Positions 1-11,163 of a stretch of DNA of 64,000 nucleotides are shown one piece after another. Position 1 is the stretch's first letter, and each line of letters opens with the position of its first letter. The DNA comes from Lepisosteus oculatus (lineage: Eukaryota > Chordata > Actinopteri > Semionotiformes > Lepisosteidae): NCBI RefSeq assembly GCF_040954835.1, contig NC_090723.1:568001-632000 (forward strand), in the 5' to 3' direction. Both the position numbers and the translations under genes were made by a program. Under the pieces are notes generated by a model, which saw only the letters and a list, made by a program, of their open reading frames with translations, made no database searches and was not told where the DNA came from.

Positions 1-264
1 CAGGCAAGGGAGACGTAACACCCGTCCAGATGACTTTGTCATTCTGTGTTCCAAAAGCTGCACTTTGGAAGACAGCAGAAATGCAGGGATATTGTGCGGA
101 GTGAAAGTGGAGACTCTAAATCAGGGCAGATTTTATTCCCACTGCCTTTTATAAGACCTTATTTGGAACATTTGTTTTTGCAGCACCAAAACGACTTTGG
201 TGTCCTGGATAGGTTTCAGGCACTGTCTAGAATAATTACCGGTTTAAAAGAAAAGTAACATACA

Positions 265-615
265 GACAGTTTAAAGGATATGAATCTGTTTAGTATTGAC
301 CAGAGGGAATTAAAAACTTCAACCAAGTGCTTAAGGATCCTGATGGGTATTGACAAAGTCAACACAATGGACTCCTTTAGTATCAGCAATGAAACAAAGA
401 CCTGAAATTAAGGGGTGATGTATTTAAGATTGAAAACAGAAGGCTCCTCTTCGGAAAAAGATCCGTGACTTGGAAGTGGACTCTTTCAGGAAATGTCTAG
501 ATGCGATTCTGCAATCGATACGCCAATAACCGCCACACGATTAGCATGGATTGAACGGGCCTCCTTTGTACTTTTTATATGTTGCATGTCTTTTCATTTG
601 GCTAAATCTTCAGCT
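265..615 (+). mobile_element. CR1-like LINE 3' fragment, sense
   Basis: Degraded sequence resembles the end of CR1-type reverse-transcriptase ORFs: AATCTGTTTAGTATTGACCA, then a GACAAAGTCAAC block, and a tail with CTCCTTTGTACTTTTTATAT similar to the CTCCTCTCGTTTGTAA and TTCTTATGTT tails of fish CR1 copies. Frames are broken and there is no function. Confidence 0.55.
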
Positions 616-2264
616 GTGCTGCATGCCGATCTATTGCCATTCCTCACTGAGGTCAGAAAGGTGATTAATATATATTGAGTAATTACTCATCAAAGCAGCC
701 TTATAGATCCACAGAAGAGGGTGGTGAACCTCATTAGCGCCATGAATGTAATCTTTCTGAGCGGCAGCTTACTGGCTCCGTGAGAACACCAGCAATTTAT
801 GGACATTATTTCCTGATGCCGTTTCACAGATACACGTTATGACTTATTGAGCACTTTCGTCACGGTTAAAATCCAGCCTGGAGATGGACTGAAACCATTG
901 CTGCATCTGCTGCTCTCTTGAAAAATAGCTTGAAGGTGTGCAGGTCTCTGAAACTGCTCAACAAGTCAGAATTTTCATTGGCTAATATTTTACCATTGAA
1001 AATACTCAGCAACTGTGAATCTACAGATGGCTTTCTATGCAATCTATGGTGAACATTTTGATTCAACACTGATGCCGTGGAGCCACAGCCAAACAGGTTG
1101 TAGATGATAATTTACATCACCAATTTCGAAAGATGGGGAAGAATTTCAGTGTTAGCAGTTAGGTTGTGAAACGAAGTAGTTTTCAGTTTTGGGGGGATTA
1201 AAATGAGTGCCTGTGAGCTCTCAAGGGACAGAGGTCTCTTAAATGATCAGAGTAGTTAATTCATCACTAATTTGCAGGTGCTACCAATCTGCAGAAACAG
1301 GTGTCCTGTCTGGCTAACTGGATAGAGGTAGTAAACTCTCTTCAGATTTCATGACAAAATGAGCACAATCTGCCTTTTCTACATACAAAACAATTTCTGT
1401 GTGGTTTGGCAGCAGTGTGGAGCTTAGATCTTGGGCAGGGAGCGAGGACCTTCACTCAGATGGCTACTGCAGTGTCCAGCTGTGTAACAGATCTAAGTCA
1501 CTTCAGATAGACATGTCAGACAAATTAATAATGAGAATCCTAGCGAGGCAGATGAGTGATTGTGCGTCTGAGACGATCCTGCAGCCTCCTCCAGTGTCCG
1601 GTGTGTGTTGTCTTGGCAGTATGCACTGTCATTGGTGTTGCATGTCTACTGTGTGCTGGCTGTCTGTTAATCTATGGTCGAAGTGTAAAGAATGCTGTGG
1701 TCAGCCTGCTGCCCCCTGCTGGTGCTGGGAGTGACAGCCCCACTCAGCACAGTGACCCCTCCCCGAGGAAGAAACTGCTTCCTCTGCTTGTCCCCGTTTG
1801 CAGGAATGAAAAATCACAGCTTTTGTATTGTTTTACATGTCATGCTTGTAACACAAGATCAAAACTAGATATTGTCCATTTTAAATGTGGACTTTCATCA
1901 ACGATTTATTAGATCTACAAGGATGAAAATAGCTCATTGCTGTTTTCCCAGTATAACCAATAAATCTTTTTGCACGCGTATTATCGTGCTGTTCATCCGA
2001 AGGGCTCAGGCTGTGCAGATCGAACACTTGGCCTTGGCTCACGGAAGCTCAGCACAGTAGCAGCAGGCATGAGAAAAACGAGGGATAAAGCTCATGATAA
2101 ACACGGGACAGGGGAGCAAGAGGGAGTGGAGCCGGCAGGCAGAGCCGGTCTGGGTTCCAGAGAAATGATGATAAAACAAAAGTGAGAAGAGCTATTTGAA
2201 CATGTTTGGTGAGACGGGGGCCCTGTCGCTGGAGAGTGGTTCTGCTGAGCTCCCTCTCGAAGAG

Positions 2265-2442
2265 CTCTGCTCTCCTCCTCACTGAGAGCTTTGTGTGGGG
2301 AGTGTGAGCTACGGCCGCCGTCGCATCATCCAGGTGGGGCTGCACACTGGTGGTGGTGGAGGGGAGACCCCATTACCTGTAAAGCGCTTTGAGTGGAGTG
2401 TCCAGAAAAGCGCTATATAAGGGTAAGTCATTATTATTATTC
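2265..2442 (+). mobile_element. 5S-type SINE, 3' half
   Basis: This truncated copy retains the GTGGGGCTGCACACTGGTGG region and the diagnostic tail AAGCGCTTTGAGTGGAGTGT, AAAGCGCTATATAAG, then a short ATT repeat. It shares this tail with the copies at 26,970, 40,265 (body only), 41,425 and 50,291. Confidence 0.7.
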
Positions 2443-2507
2443 CTGTTTTGGATTCTAATACAACAGTTGACATGTGCTGTAGTCTTATAGTGTTATTGAC
2501 AGTGCTC

Positions 2508-2810
2508 TCTGGTAGTGTGGTGGATAGCACACCAGCCCTATAACTCCAGAGTCCTGGGTTCGATTCTGGCCTCGGATTTCTGTATGGGTGGAGTTTGCAT
2601 GTTTTCTCTGTTTTTGTATGGGTTTTCTCTCCCTTTCCAAGGGCATTGTGGCTAGGTTTCATCAGCTGTGCTAAAGTCACTTTCTCCACAGCCTGATGGA
2701 CCAGTGCCCTGTCCTGGAGGAAAGCAGTCCTTTGCTCTCTGTTCCATCCTTGCTTCTGGATAGGATTCAGCTTGATATGGCTCTGCTATGACTGCAGAAG
2801 CGTTGTTTTA
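2508..2810 (+). mobile_element. V-SINE/HE1-like SINE
   Basis: The head is tRNA-like (GGTAGTGTGGTGGATAGCAC, then GTCCTGGGTTCGATTCTGG, a clear box B). The central GGAGTTTGCATGTTTTCTCT domain is typical of V-SINEs, followed by a TGATGGACCAGTGCCCTGTC block. It is diverged. Confidence 0.65.
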
Positions 2811-5800
2811 ACTGATCCAGTAATACTGCAGTTCAGTTGCTTTTTATGAGGTAACAGGATGGCAAAGTTCCATTCCTCCAGTGCCTCATTCAGGGGTTCC
2901 ATCTGAATGCCATGGGTGAGGAAAGCCAGGAGCCCTGCACTTGTTCGACCCCTTTCACTGTTCCACCCCTCGTGTCCGTGCAGAGCCCTCGTGTGAGGAC
3001 TGTGCTTGTCAGCCTGTTCTGTACATCCCGGGGTGCTCACTCCAGAGTGTGTGACTTCACTGCGGACTTGTGCGCCCCGCAACCCCCCCCCAGTGGCGCT
3101 CATCCAGCTCCGCAACACTGCCACCCCAGGGTGCTGCCTAGCTCCACCAGAGTGTCTTTGCCTGTGGAGTCACACAGGAACCACTAATTACTCAGTTTAG
3201 TGTTTTTAATTGACTCGCTCAGAGACCTGGAGCACTTGCTGGCCTGGCGCAGGGAGCAGTGATGGAGAACTGCGCCATGTGGGAAAGACACAGGGGAACA
3301 GCAGAGCGAACCAGTTAATTATCTTCCACACTCCACTGCTCATGGTGTCCTACCTTGGAGACCAGGCCAGTGTCTTTTTTCTACAAAACTGGCATGTTGT
3401 ATCTTAAATTCCTATATTAAACAATTTTTAAAAATCGTAGTCTTTATTCCCATCAGAATATAGTGACCATTATTCTCCAGTGGAGAGCGGAATGTGTCCC
3501 TTCCTCCTTCTGGTTCTGTGCTGTGCTGCAGTGATCACTGTTCACAAAACACAGAGACCCTCAGTCCTCTAGGTTTCTCTGCACAGTGCTGTGAAATAGG
3601 CTCTTACATGCTGTACAGTCCAGTCTTTGAGCATTCGGAATACAGGGTGAGCACTGTGTTTTAGATGTCCCTCTTGTTTCCTTAACAAAAGGTTATCAGT
3701 CAGATGAATTCCCTGCTCTTGCTGTGTGCTAATTTCATCCTCTGAATGCCCTATGCTGTTCAGTGACAGGTGCTCATATTTCTTCCACTTTCGTTTTTGA
3801 CACTGATAAGCGCACTTCTCCCAGTTCTGCAATGCATGGTGTGGCCTGGGATGTTTTTTTATTTTGGTGTGATATATATTCCTGCTGCGTCGCATCTGTC
3901 AAGGTCAGGTCTCTGTCGCGGGGGCTGGCTGCCCCCCCATCTCTCTGAGCCCCGCTCGGGGCACGCAGGCTGGGGCACAGCTGATGACGGACAGATCCCC
4001 CAGGATGCATTCGCATATAACCCTTGGCACAGGCTTCCATTTCATGCTTTGCATTGACTTGATTTTGTAAAAATTGTGCCAGTGTCCCACATGACCCTCA
4101 AGTGCTCGTTTCATTAGCTGTTCAGGAAACGTCCCCTGTGAGATTTCAAGCTGTGGAAATGTTTTGTACTGTAAGTGAAATGACGGATGGTAGATTGGTT
4201 TCTGAAATAGCTTTGTTCTAATTCTGAAAGCTGCGCTTGTCTTATTTACTCTGACAAGTAGTTGTGATGCAGACCTGACCATATCAGTTCTAAAGATCAG
4301 TATTCTTGTTGTTTGTTGTGCACGCTGCAGAAGTGTTGACCCCAGAAGTTCAACTTGTGCAGTGTCCTCTTTATCTCAGTAGACATGAGCTCAATGTGGT
4401 TTAGTTCTGGAGTAATGAGTATAAAATGAACTTGAATGCATGTCCTAAATCTGAGTTTTGAGATCTTGTGCAGTGGGAATCAGATCGATCATTATTCTTA
4501 TGTCAGCGGAACTGTATGGTAGTGGGCTGTTCATCAAACGTTGTCTGACACGTGTTCACTCTTAATGCAAGGGGGGGCAAAGACTTAAAGTACTGTATGC
4601 GTGCCAGTGTTAAATACACCAAGCAGAACGTCATCTGTTTTTATTCAGAAGAAAATACACATCAGAGTACAGTACAGTAAAACACCTTGTAGCCTTGGCG
4701 TGAAGTGACTGATCCCACCCAGACCGAATGCCTGAACGCAGGCGTGTGTTTCTCTACCTCGCTGGCACGGGCGGTGGGCTGGCGTGTGTGCTGTCAGCTG
4801 GAACGGTGAAGAATGGTGTTTTTGCCATTGTTCCCGCAGGTCAGCATGGGAAAGGCCAAACCGCTGCTGTAAATCAAAGCAAAGAATGTTAAGGGCACCT
4901 GACAGTCCAATTCAAAACAAGCACAGAAGCACAGCAGCACTGCCCATTTGCAGCAGCATGAGGCTGGATCTTATTAAGTCTCTCCCGCTTGGCGTGTCTC
5001 ACGCTAGTTTACATTGACCCCCTCATTACTAGAGCCAGCAGAGCAACACAAAACTCATCTCTGCAAGATTCATATCGAGCAGCCGGGCAGAGGATATGAA
5101 TTATACCTTTGTTTAATGGGAGGAAGACAGGCTGGCACACACTGAGCTTGACAGGCTGATATAAAACACCCTTAGCAGCTGCAGGAGAAGAGGAAACTCC
5201 ACTGGCCCAGTATTGCCTGAAAGCAAACCTTCCTTAAACCTTAAACCAGTTTAATAGTAATAGATTTAATTTGTAAGTCCTCTTCGTATGGTAGTGCACT
5301 CGTAACACACATAACTGGAATAAAATGAAAAAGCACAGTGAATTGGCTCCATAATACTAACAGTAAAACTAAATCAGGCCTGAAAGGCTTTGGTGGAAGT
5401 AGTTCTGATAAAAAGCCACCAGTTGCAGAATCTGTAATGTTGCACACAAGAAGGCTGTCGTTCACTCTGGTGCGCTCCGCTCTTTAGCACGTGGAGAAAG
5501 CCTGATTCAGCAGATCTCACAGGAAGTTCTGGGTTCTAATTAGTAATAATTAATTATGTTAATTATGTCACGCTTGTCATTAGAAAGGATCCCCAAGCAC
5601 TTTGCGTATAGTAGGAGACTCATTTCACTTCACTCATCACTGCAGAGCAGCCCCCAGCCTCATCTGCAGGGGAGGTGGTACAGTTTGCTTGGAAGGACAC
5701 TTGTTTACTAATGTTCCTTCTGAGAAGATGTTCTGATATCCTGACATTGTTGGGCTTTCTAACTGACACTGAGAGGCGTTTACTTAACACTAAATCTGCC

Positions 5801-6639
5801 TTGCTTTGAAAAGCAAGCTATATTTGGAAGGACAACGTATTGCTCTGAAATCAATCACTTCGTGGAGGTCTGTAACAGAAAGGGTATTTCTACCAATATC
5901 ATTAACGTGTGTCATTTGCTCACCCAGGCAACATCTTTCACCGACGTTCAGTCGGTCTTCAGTCGTGCGGATAACGGCCTGGGAGGCTTCGTTACACAAG
6001 AGGACCAGGGTCATGTCTTTCACTCCTCCTGCAGTAATTAATATACTGTAGTTTCCTGATCAGTGGCTATTTGTGCAGGTTCTAAGCTAGTTTTGGCAGT
6101 TTTAACTAATTGCAAAAACCCTGAGCACCTGGTACTTGTATGTAATTGGATGACTTGAGCTCTGTTTTTAAAACTTAACATAGCATGCTAAATTAACTAT
6201 TGATGCAAAACATAGACGGGTTTGCCAGTGTTCCTTACTTATAGTTAGTACTATTTCCCCAAGGTGTCATTCCAGTAATGAGGACAGATCTCTAATGTTG
6301 AATGGACTGATTCACTCATGAGCTACAGTGATACAGGCTCATCTTCACTCTTCCACAAGATTACAACACAGCACATTGAGGAATCCATGCAAGGAGCAAA
6401 CTTAGCATTTCCATTTTAGGAAGACTTGAAATTCTAATGCTGGAAGGACGTGACTGAATGAATCAGATCTTTTAATGTCTTTTTGTCGTCTTCAGAAAAT
6501 AACACTGGGAAACATCCCTTATTTTTCCGTGTCCAAACCTGCTGCTACCTGTGCTTCGCCACACCCTTTCTCCCTAGTAGCTACATGGACAGGGCAGTGG
6601 TAGGATCACCTGGGTGAGTCCTTCCTGCTCTCTGCCTGT

Positions 6640-6920
6640 TGTGCTTTGCAGATTATGAAATAAATAGGAATACAAGGTTGCAAATGAGGGCTAAAGTAGC
6701 CCATCAGGCAGTAGGATCTCATCGAATCATTTTTTAAAAGAAACCAGGGTGTCTGTTTCAACAAGATACCTGGACAGCTTGTTCCACACTCCCCCAACCC
6801 TTTGTGTACAGCACTGCCTGCTGTTCTCGGTTTTAAATACCCTTCCACAGTTTCCACTTGTGTCCTCTGGTTCATGTGTCACTCTTTGTTCTCAAATGGT
6901 AGCTTCACTGAATGCACCCT
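6640..6920 (-). mobile_element. CR1-like LINE fragment, antisense
   Basis: Read on the minus strand it gives the familiar LINE end: a block coding for RGHKWKL-like residues, then ACAAAGGGTTGGGGGAGTGT and the GGAACAAGCTGTCCAGGTAT block. The degree of decay is similar to the other copies. Confidence 0.55.
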
Positions 6921-9603
6921 AGCAAGAGGCCTGTTGTCTTCTTTTTTTAACAGCCTGAGGGTGGTGGATGATTTGATGTTATTAAATAATACAGTCAATT
7001 TCAGTGAAAGGCCTGAGGGTCAAAACTGATTTACCAAAATTAGACTTTGTCAGAGCCTGGGTGAGTGACAGGCCTGCACTGTACAGGGCAAGTCTTCACA
7101 GCCACGCAGAGCAGGCTCACCGTTCCTCCCCACTCCCGTGCCTCTGCTTAAAGCAAGTACAGCTGCACTCAGAACTACTGGCGCTTTTCATCTTAACGCT
7201 ATGATATCTACCTCTAACCCTCCGCACACCTCCTCTCCACTCTCTCTCCATCACTGACACACGCACGCCCACACACACCTCCTCTCCAGTGTCTCCCCAT
7301 CACTGACACACACACACACACACCTCCTCCTCTCCGGTGTCTCCCCATCACTGACAAACACACCTCCTTACCATTATCGATATGGAGGAGTGCATAGTGT
7401 GTAAGGTAACCTTGCGTTCAGAAAGGATGTGTTTTTTTATTATGTAGAGCGTACAATGTACAGTATGACACTAATTTGTTCTGTACAGATTATGACATGT
7501 TTCTCAAGTTCTTTTAGTTCAGTATTCTCTAACATCAGAATTTAACAGCTTAACACTTTGTCTTTATTTCCAGTTTCAGCACTGTATTTTAATCTCAAAC
7601 ACAAAGCATAGTATAAATAGCAATTTTCTGATAAAGGATTGCTCTTAAATTATTAAAACAAACAGACTAAATCCTGTTAAGCAGTGCTCCTCTACAGTGC
7701 ACAGCAGAAGAACTGCTGTCTGTTCAAACCATACATCCCAGACATAAAGCATTCATGACTGGAACAAATTATCACAAAACAGGATATTTTTTGTGTTTGT
7801 CTCACATTGCAGCCTGGAGATATAGATCAGTCCCTCTGAGCTTTGTTATTCAGGATTTCCATTCCAGACATCAAGGCCAACGTGGAATTTCATTTTTTCC
7901 GAAATACCAGCGTATACCAAATTAACCTCTTCTGTGTGCTTGAGGATGAATTGCTGTGATTGTGCTATGCATGTTTGTTCATTAATTTATCATAAACATT
8001 AGTTTTGCAGGGGGAAATATGTTCTTTTACATTCCTCATTTGGAGGACATTTGCACGGGTAGATAAATTGAAAGTGGTGTAAATTGTACTGCTTTTCTTT
8101 TTTGTTAATATTAATTACAAAAGGACCTTAAAGTCATTAAAACACTGATAGTGGTCAAACCACTATGATGTGGCTGTTTTGTGTGGCTGAGCTTTGCAGT
8201 CCTGCTTGTGAAAGATACATTAATCCGGTATCGTCTGAGAGGGTCACACGTCTGGAATTAGGCCAGAAGAAGCCAGTGTTTCCCTGGAATAACATGCTGA
8301 AAGCACAGGACTCCCATTTCTCTGCTTTAAGATCCTGCAGTGTTTCAACTGCTTTCAGTATTCTAGGACATTTAAAATCATGAAGTATAACAGACCCTTA
8401 GAACACCTGTTAAAGCCTAAACAAGTCATCATCTAAGTGCTTTTTAAAAGTATGAAAGAAACAACTGATTAATGGGAACCCTCCATTAGTCTCAGAAAGC
8501 CACACCTTAGCTTGACAGTGCTTCACTGCCAGAGGTAATGGTATTGGAGCTTGTTCACACCAAACTGCTTTTCAATTGTGCACTTTAGTGTAACCTTCCT
8601 GTGTTGTTTATAGGGAATATCTGCTGCACAGGGAGAAAACCCAGACAGTTTGAACTGTATATTGTGCAATCTAGAGTCTTTAGCAACATTTTGTTCTCTA
8701 TAGTTAGAGAGCACAAGTCTTATTAATATTATATTATATTTCTTAGGAAATTGAGTAAGACTTCTATTTCATTACATTTGAGGATGATCGATATTGCAGG
8801 TGTTTGACCTTGTTGTAAAAACAGCTATATACAGATTTAGAGAGAAAAACAGCTTTGGGGTTCATCAGTTGAGCTTTAAGAACCTGTATCTTCCAAAACA
8901 CAAAACGGGTTTACTGCTGTGGAATGGGATTGTGATTCCTTTGCACAAGTACTACTAATAATAACCCCTTCCCTTCAGCCCTTTTATAGTAACACTGACA
9001 ATTCCTAACTGTTGACATTTCCCTAAGCATTACGCTGATGAAACAGAAGAGAAGACAGTCCGTCTGAGAAACACTGATCTGTGGTCAGTTAGACACTCTT
9101 ATTAAACACTATTTATCTGTACATGATGGCAGCAGTAGCACATGGCCCTGTGTGTGAGGGTTCTGTTTGGACAGTGCTGAGAAATGTTTGACTAATGGGC
9201 CTAACCTAAGCAAGATGTTTTTCTCAGCAGCTCAGCCTCAGCTGCCAAGACCAAGTTTCAAATGAAGTGCCTGCAGACATTTCTGCACATGGGCAGGGTT
9301 AGTGCGGCTCTTGCTGAGCACAGTGAAGCCTGCAGGAGGCGCTGTCCGGGTAGAGCCTCTGGAGGAGAAGCAGGAGAGAGTCTCCAGGGGCGCACTAGGA
9401 CACTGATGCCTGATCCCCAGTGGGCTCCGAGACAGAACCACGCTGGGAATCACGCGGATTCCAGGAGGTGGACACCTTGACCTGGCCAGAACATTCCCAC
9501 AGCACGCCTCAAGGCGACAGACATGAAGCAGCTCCAGGGCTGAACGTCTGGACGCCTGGGGAACCCAGCACCCCGAACGCCAGGGACCCCAGCAGGAAGC
9601 TCA
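6921..9603 (+). other. Intergenic, no gene seen
   Basis: It holds the three-copy tandem repeat at 7,224-7,368 and AT-rich DNA. No exon, RNA gene or mobile element is otherwise recognised. Confidence 0.6.
7224..7368 (+). repeat. Three-copy tandem repeat with CA runs
   Basis: Three imperfect units of about 45-50 bases each contain CACCTCCTCTCC, then CTCCCCATCACTGACACAC. The CA run length varies between copies. Confidence 0.8.
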
Positions 9604-10620
9604 CTGCTGGGGGACTGGCACAACTCTCACACACTGCTGGGGGACTGGCACAACTCTCACACACTGCTGGGGGACTGACACAACTCTCACACACTGCTGG
9701 GGGACTGACACAACTCTCACACACTGCTGGGGGACTGACACAGCTCACACACACTCAGACACACTGCTGGGGGAGTGGCACAGCTCCCACACACTCACAC
9801 ACACTGCTGGGGGACTGACACAGCTCTCACACACTCACACACACTGCTGGGGGACTGACACAGCTCTCACACACTCAGACACACTGCTGGGGGACTGACA
9901 CAGCTCTCACACACTCACACACACTGCTAGGGGACTGACACAGCTCTCACACACTCACACACACTGCTGGGGGACTGACACAGCTCTCACACACTCACAC
10001 ACACTGCTGGGGGACTGACACAGCTCTCACACACACACACACTGCTGGGGGACTGACACAGCTCTCACACACTGCTGGGGGACTGACACAACTCTCACAC
10101 ACTGCTGGGGGACTGACACAGCTCACACACACTCAGACACACTGCTGGGGGACTGACACAACTCTCACACACTGCTGGGGGACTGATACAGCTCCCACAC
10201 ACACACACTGCTGGGGGAGTGACACAGCTCTCACACACTCACACACACTGCTGGGGGACTGACACAGCTCTCACACACTCACACACACTGCTGGGGGACT
10301 GACACAGCTCTCACACACACACACTGCTGGGGGACTGACACAGCTCTCACACACTCACACACACTGCTAGGGGACTGACACAGCTCTCACACACTCACAC
10401 ACACTGCTAGGGGACTGACACAGCTCTCACACACTCACACACACTGCTGGGGGACTGACACAGCTCTCACACACTGCTGGGGGACTGATACAGCTCCCAC
10501 ACACACACACTGCTGGGGGACTGACACAGCTCTCACACACTCACACACACTGCTGGGGAGTGACACAGCTCTCACACACTCACACACACTGCTGGGGGAC
10601 TGACACAGCTCTCACACACT
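9604..10620 (+). repeat. Minisatellite, about 28 copies of a 30/40-bp unit
   Basis: The core CTGCTGGGGGACTGACACAG is repeated with two spacings, 30 bases and 40 bases, differing by a CACACACTCA-type insertion. Single-base variants (GGCACA/GACACA, CTAGGGG) recur in neighbouring copies, indicating local duplication. Because 30 is a multiple of three, short open frames appear on both strands, but they are by-products. No gene lies within. Confidence 0.95.
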
Positions 10621-10627
10621 GCTTTAT

Positions 10628-11163
10628 TCAGAATAATTCCTTTTCCCAGCCCTTGTTGCAAAAGTACAAAACCCTGTTTGCTTGACTCTTCGGAGGCTCA
10701 GTGATTTTGGAGGCTGTGAGTGTCCTCCAGCCAGTGGCACGCTCCCAGGCACCCCTGTCCGGCTGTGGGGCACTGCGGGTGAAGGAATATTTCATCCTTT
10801 CATTCCTTCGCTGGCGTTGCGCGCACGGGTACCCATCGCAGTCGCCGGTGATGGAGATGCGCTGGTTCTTCTTACGCGCTTGGCGGGATTTCAGCTCCAG
10901 CTGCTGCAGCTGTGGCAGGGGCGGGCTGCTCTGGGCCAGCGCCAGTGCCAGCGCCGGCGCTCCGGGTCCTGCAGCTGGGCTCTGCAGCCCAGGGCTCGGA
11001 CCGAGGACACTCAGCCTGGACAGCAGTAGACCTGGCAGGAACATGCCAGCTTTAGGGTCGCCTGAGGAGTTGCTGCACCTGTGACATGTGGGACCTGCAG
11101 CTCTCCGAGGTGAATTCTCAGCCTTGTGCTCTCCTGGCTCTGCTCTTGGATATCCTGAGAGAT
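10628..11163 (-). other. Unidentified open frame, possible exon or small gene
   Basis: The minus strand is open from about 11,163 to a stop at 10,628. The first Met (11,044) gives 138 residues: a Leu/Pro/Ala-rich start that could be a weak signal peptide, then an Arg/Lys-rich middle (KSRQARKKNQR) followed by ISITGDCDGYPC. Codons in the middle part are mostly GC-ending and look coding-like. I do not recognise a family. Splice-like sites exist on the minus strand (ATGTCACAG upstream of the Met; GGGTACCC inside), so only part may be exonic. It borders the minisatellite. It may equally be a chance frame in GC-rich DNA. Confidence 0.25.

Larger units (their letters stand above)
620..6640 (+). other. 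Intergenic or gjc1 upstream sequence, no gene seen
   Basis: Apart from the two SINEs at 2,265-2,810, no coding exon, RNA gene or clear promoter is recognised. A stretch at 4,900-5,110 is compositionally even and free of repeats, and could be conserved non-coding DNA, but this cannot be judged without alignment. Confidence 0.6.

Noticed and set aside
9420..9818. Repeat protein encoded by the minisatellite (AGGLTQLSHT units)
   Set aside because: The 30-base unit is a multiple of three, so both strands stay open. The frame breaks as soon as 40-base units appear.
9604..10620. CRISPR array
   Set aside because: The units are contiguous tandem repeats without unique spacers, in vertebrate DNA.
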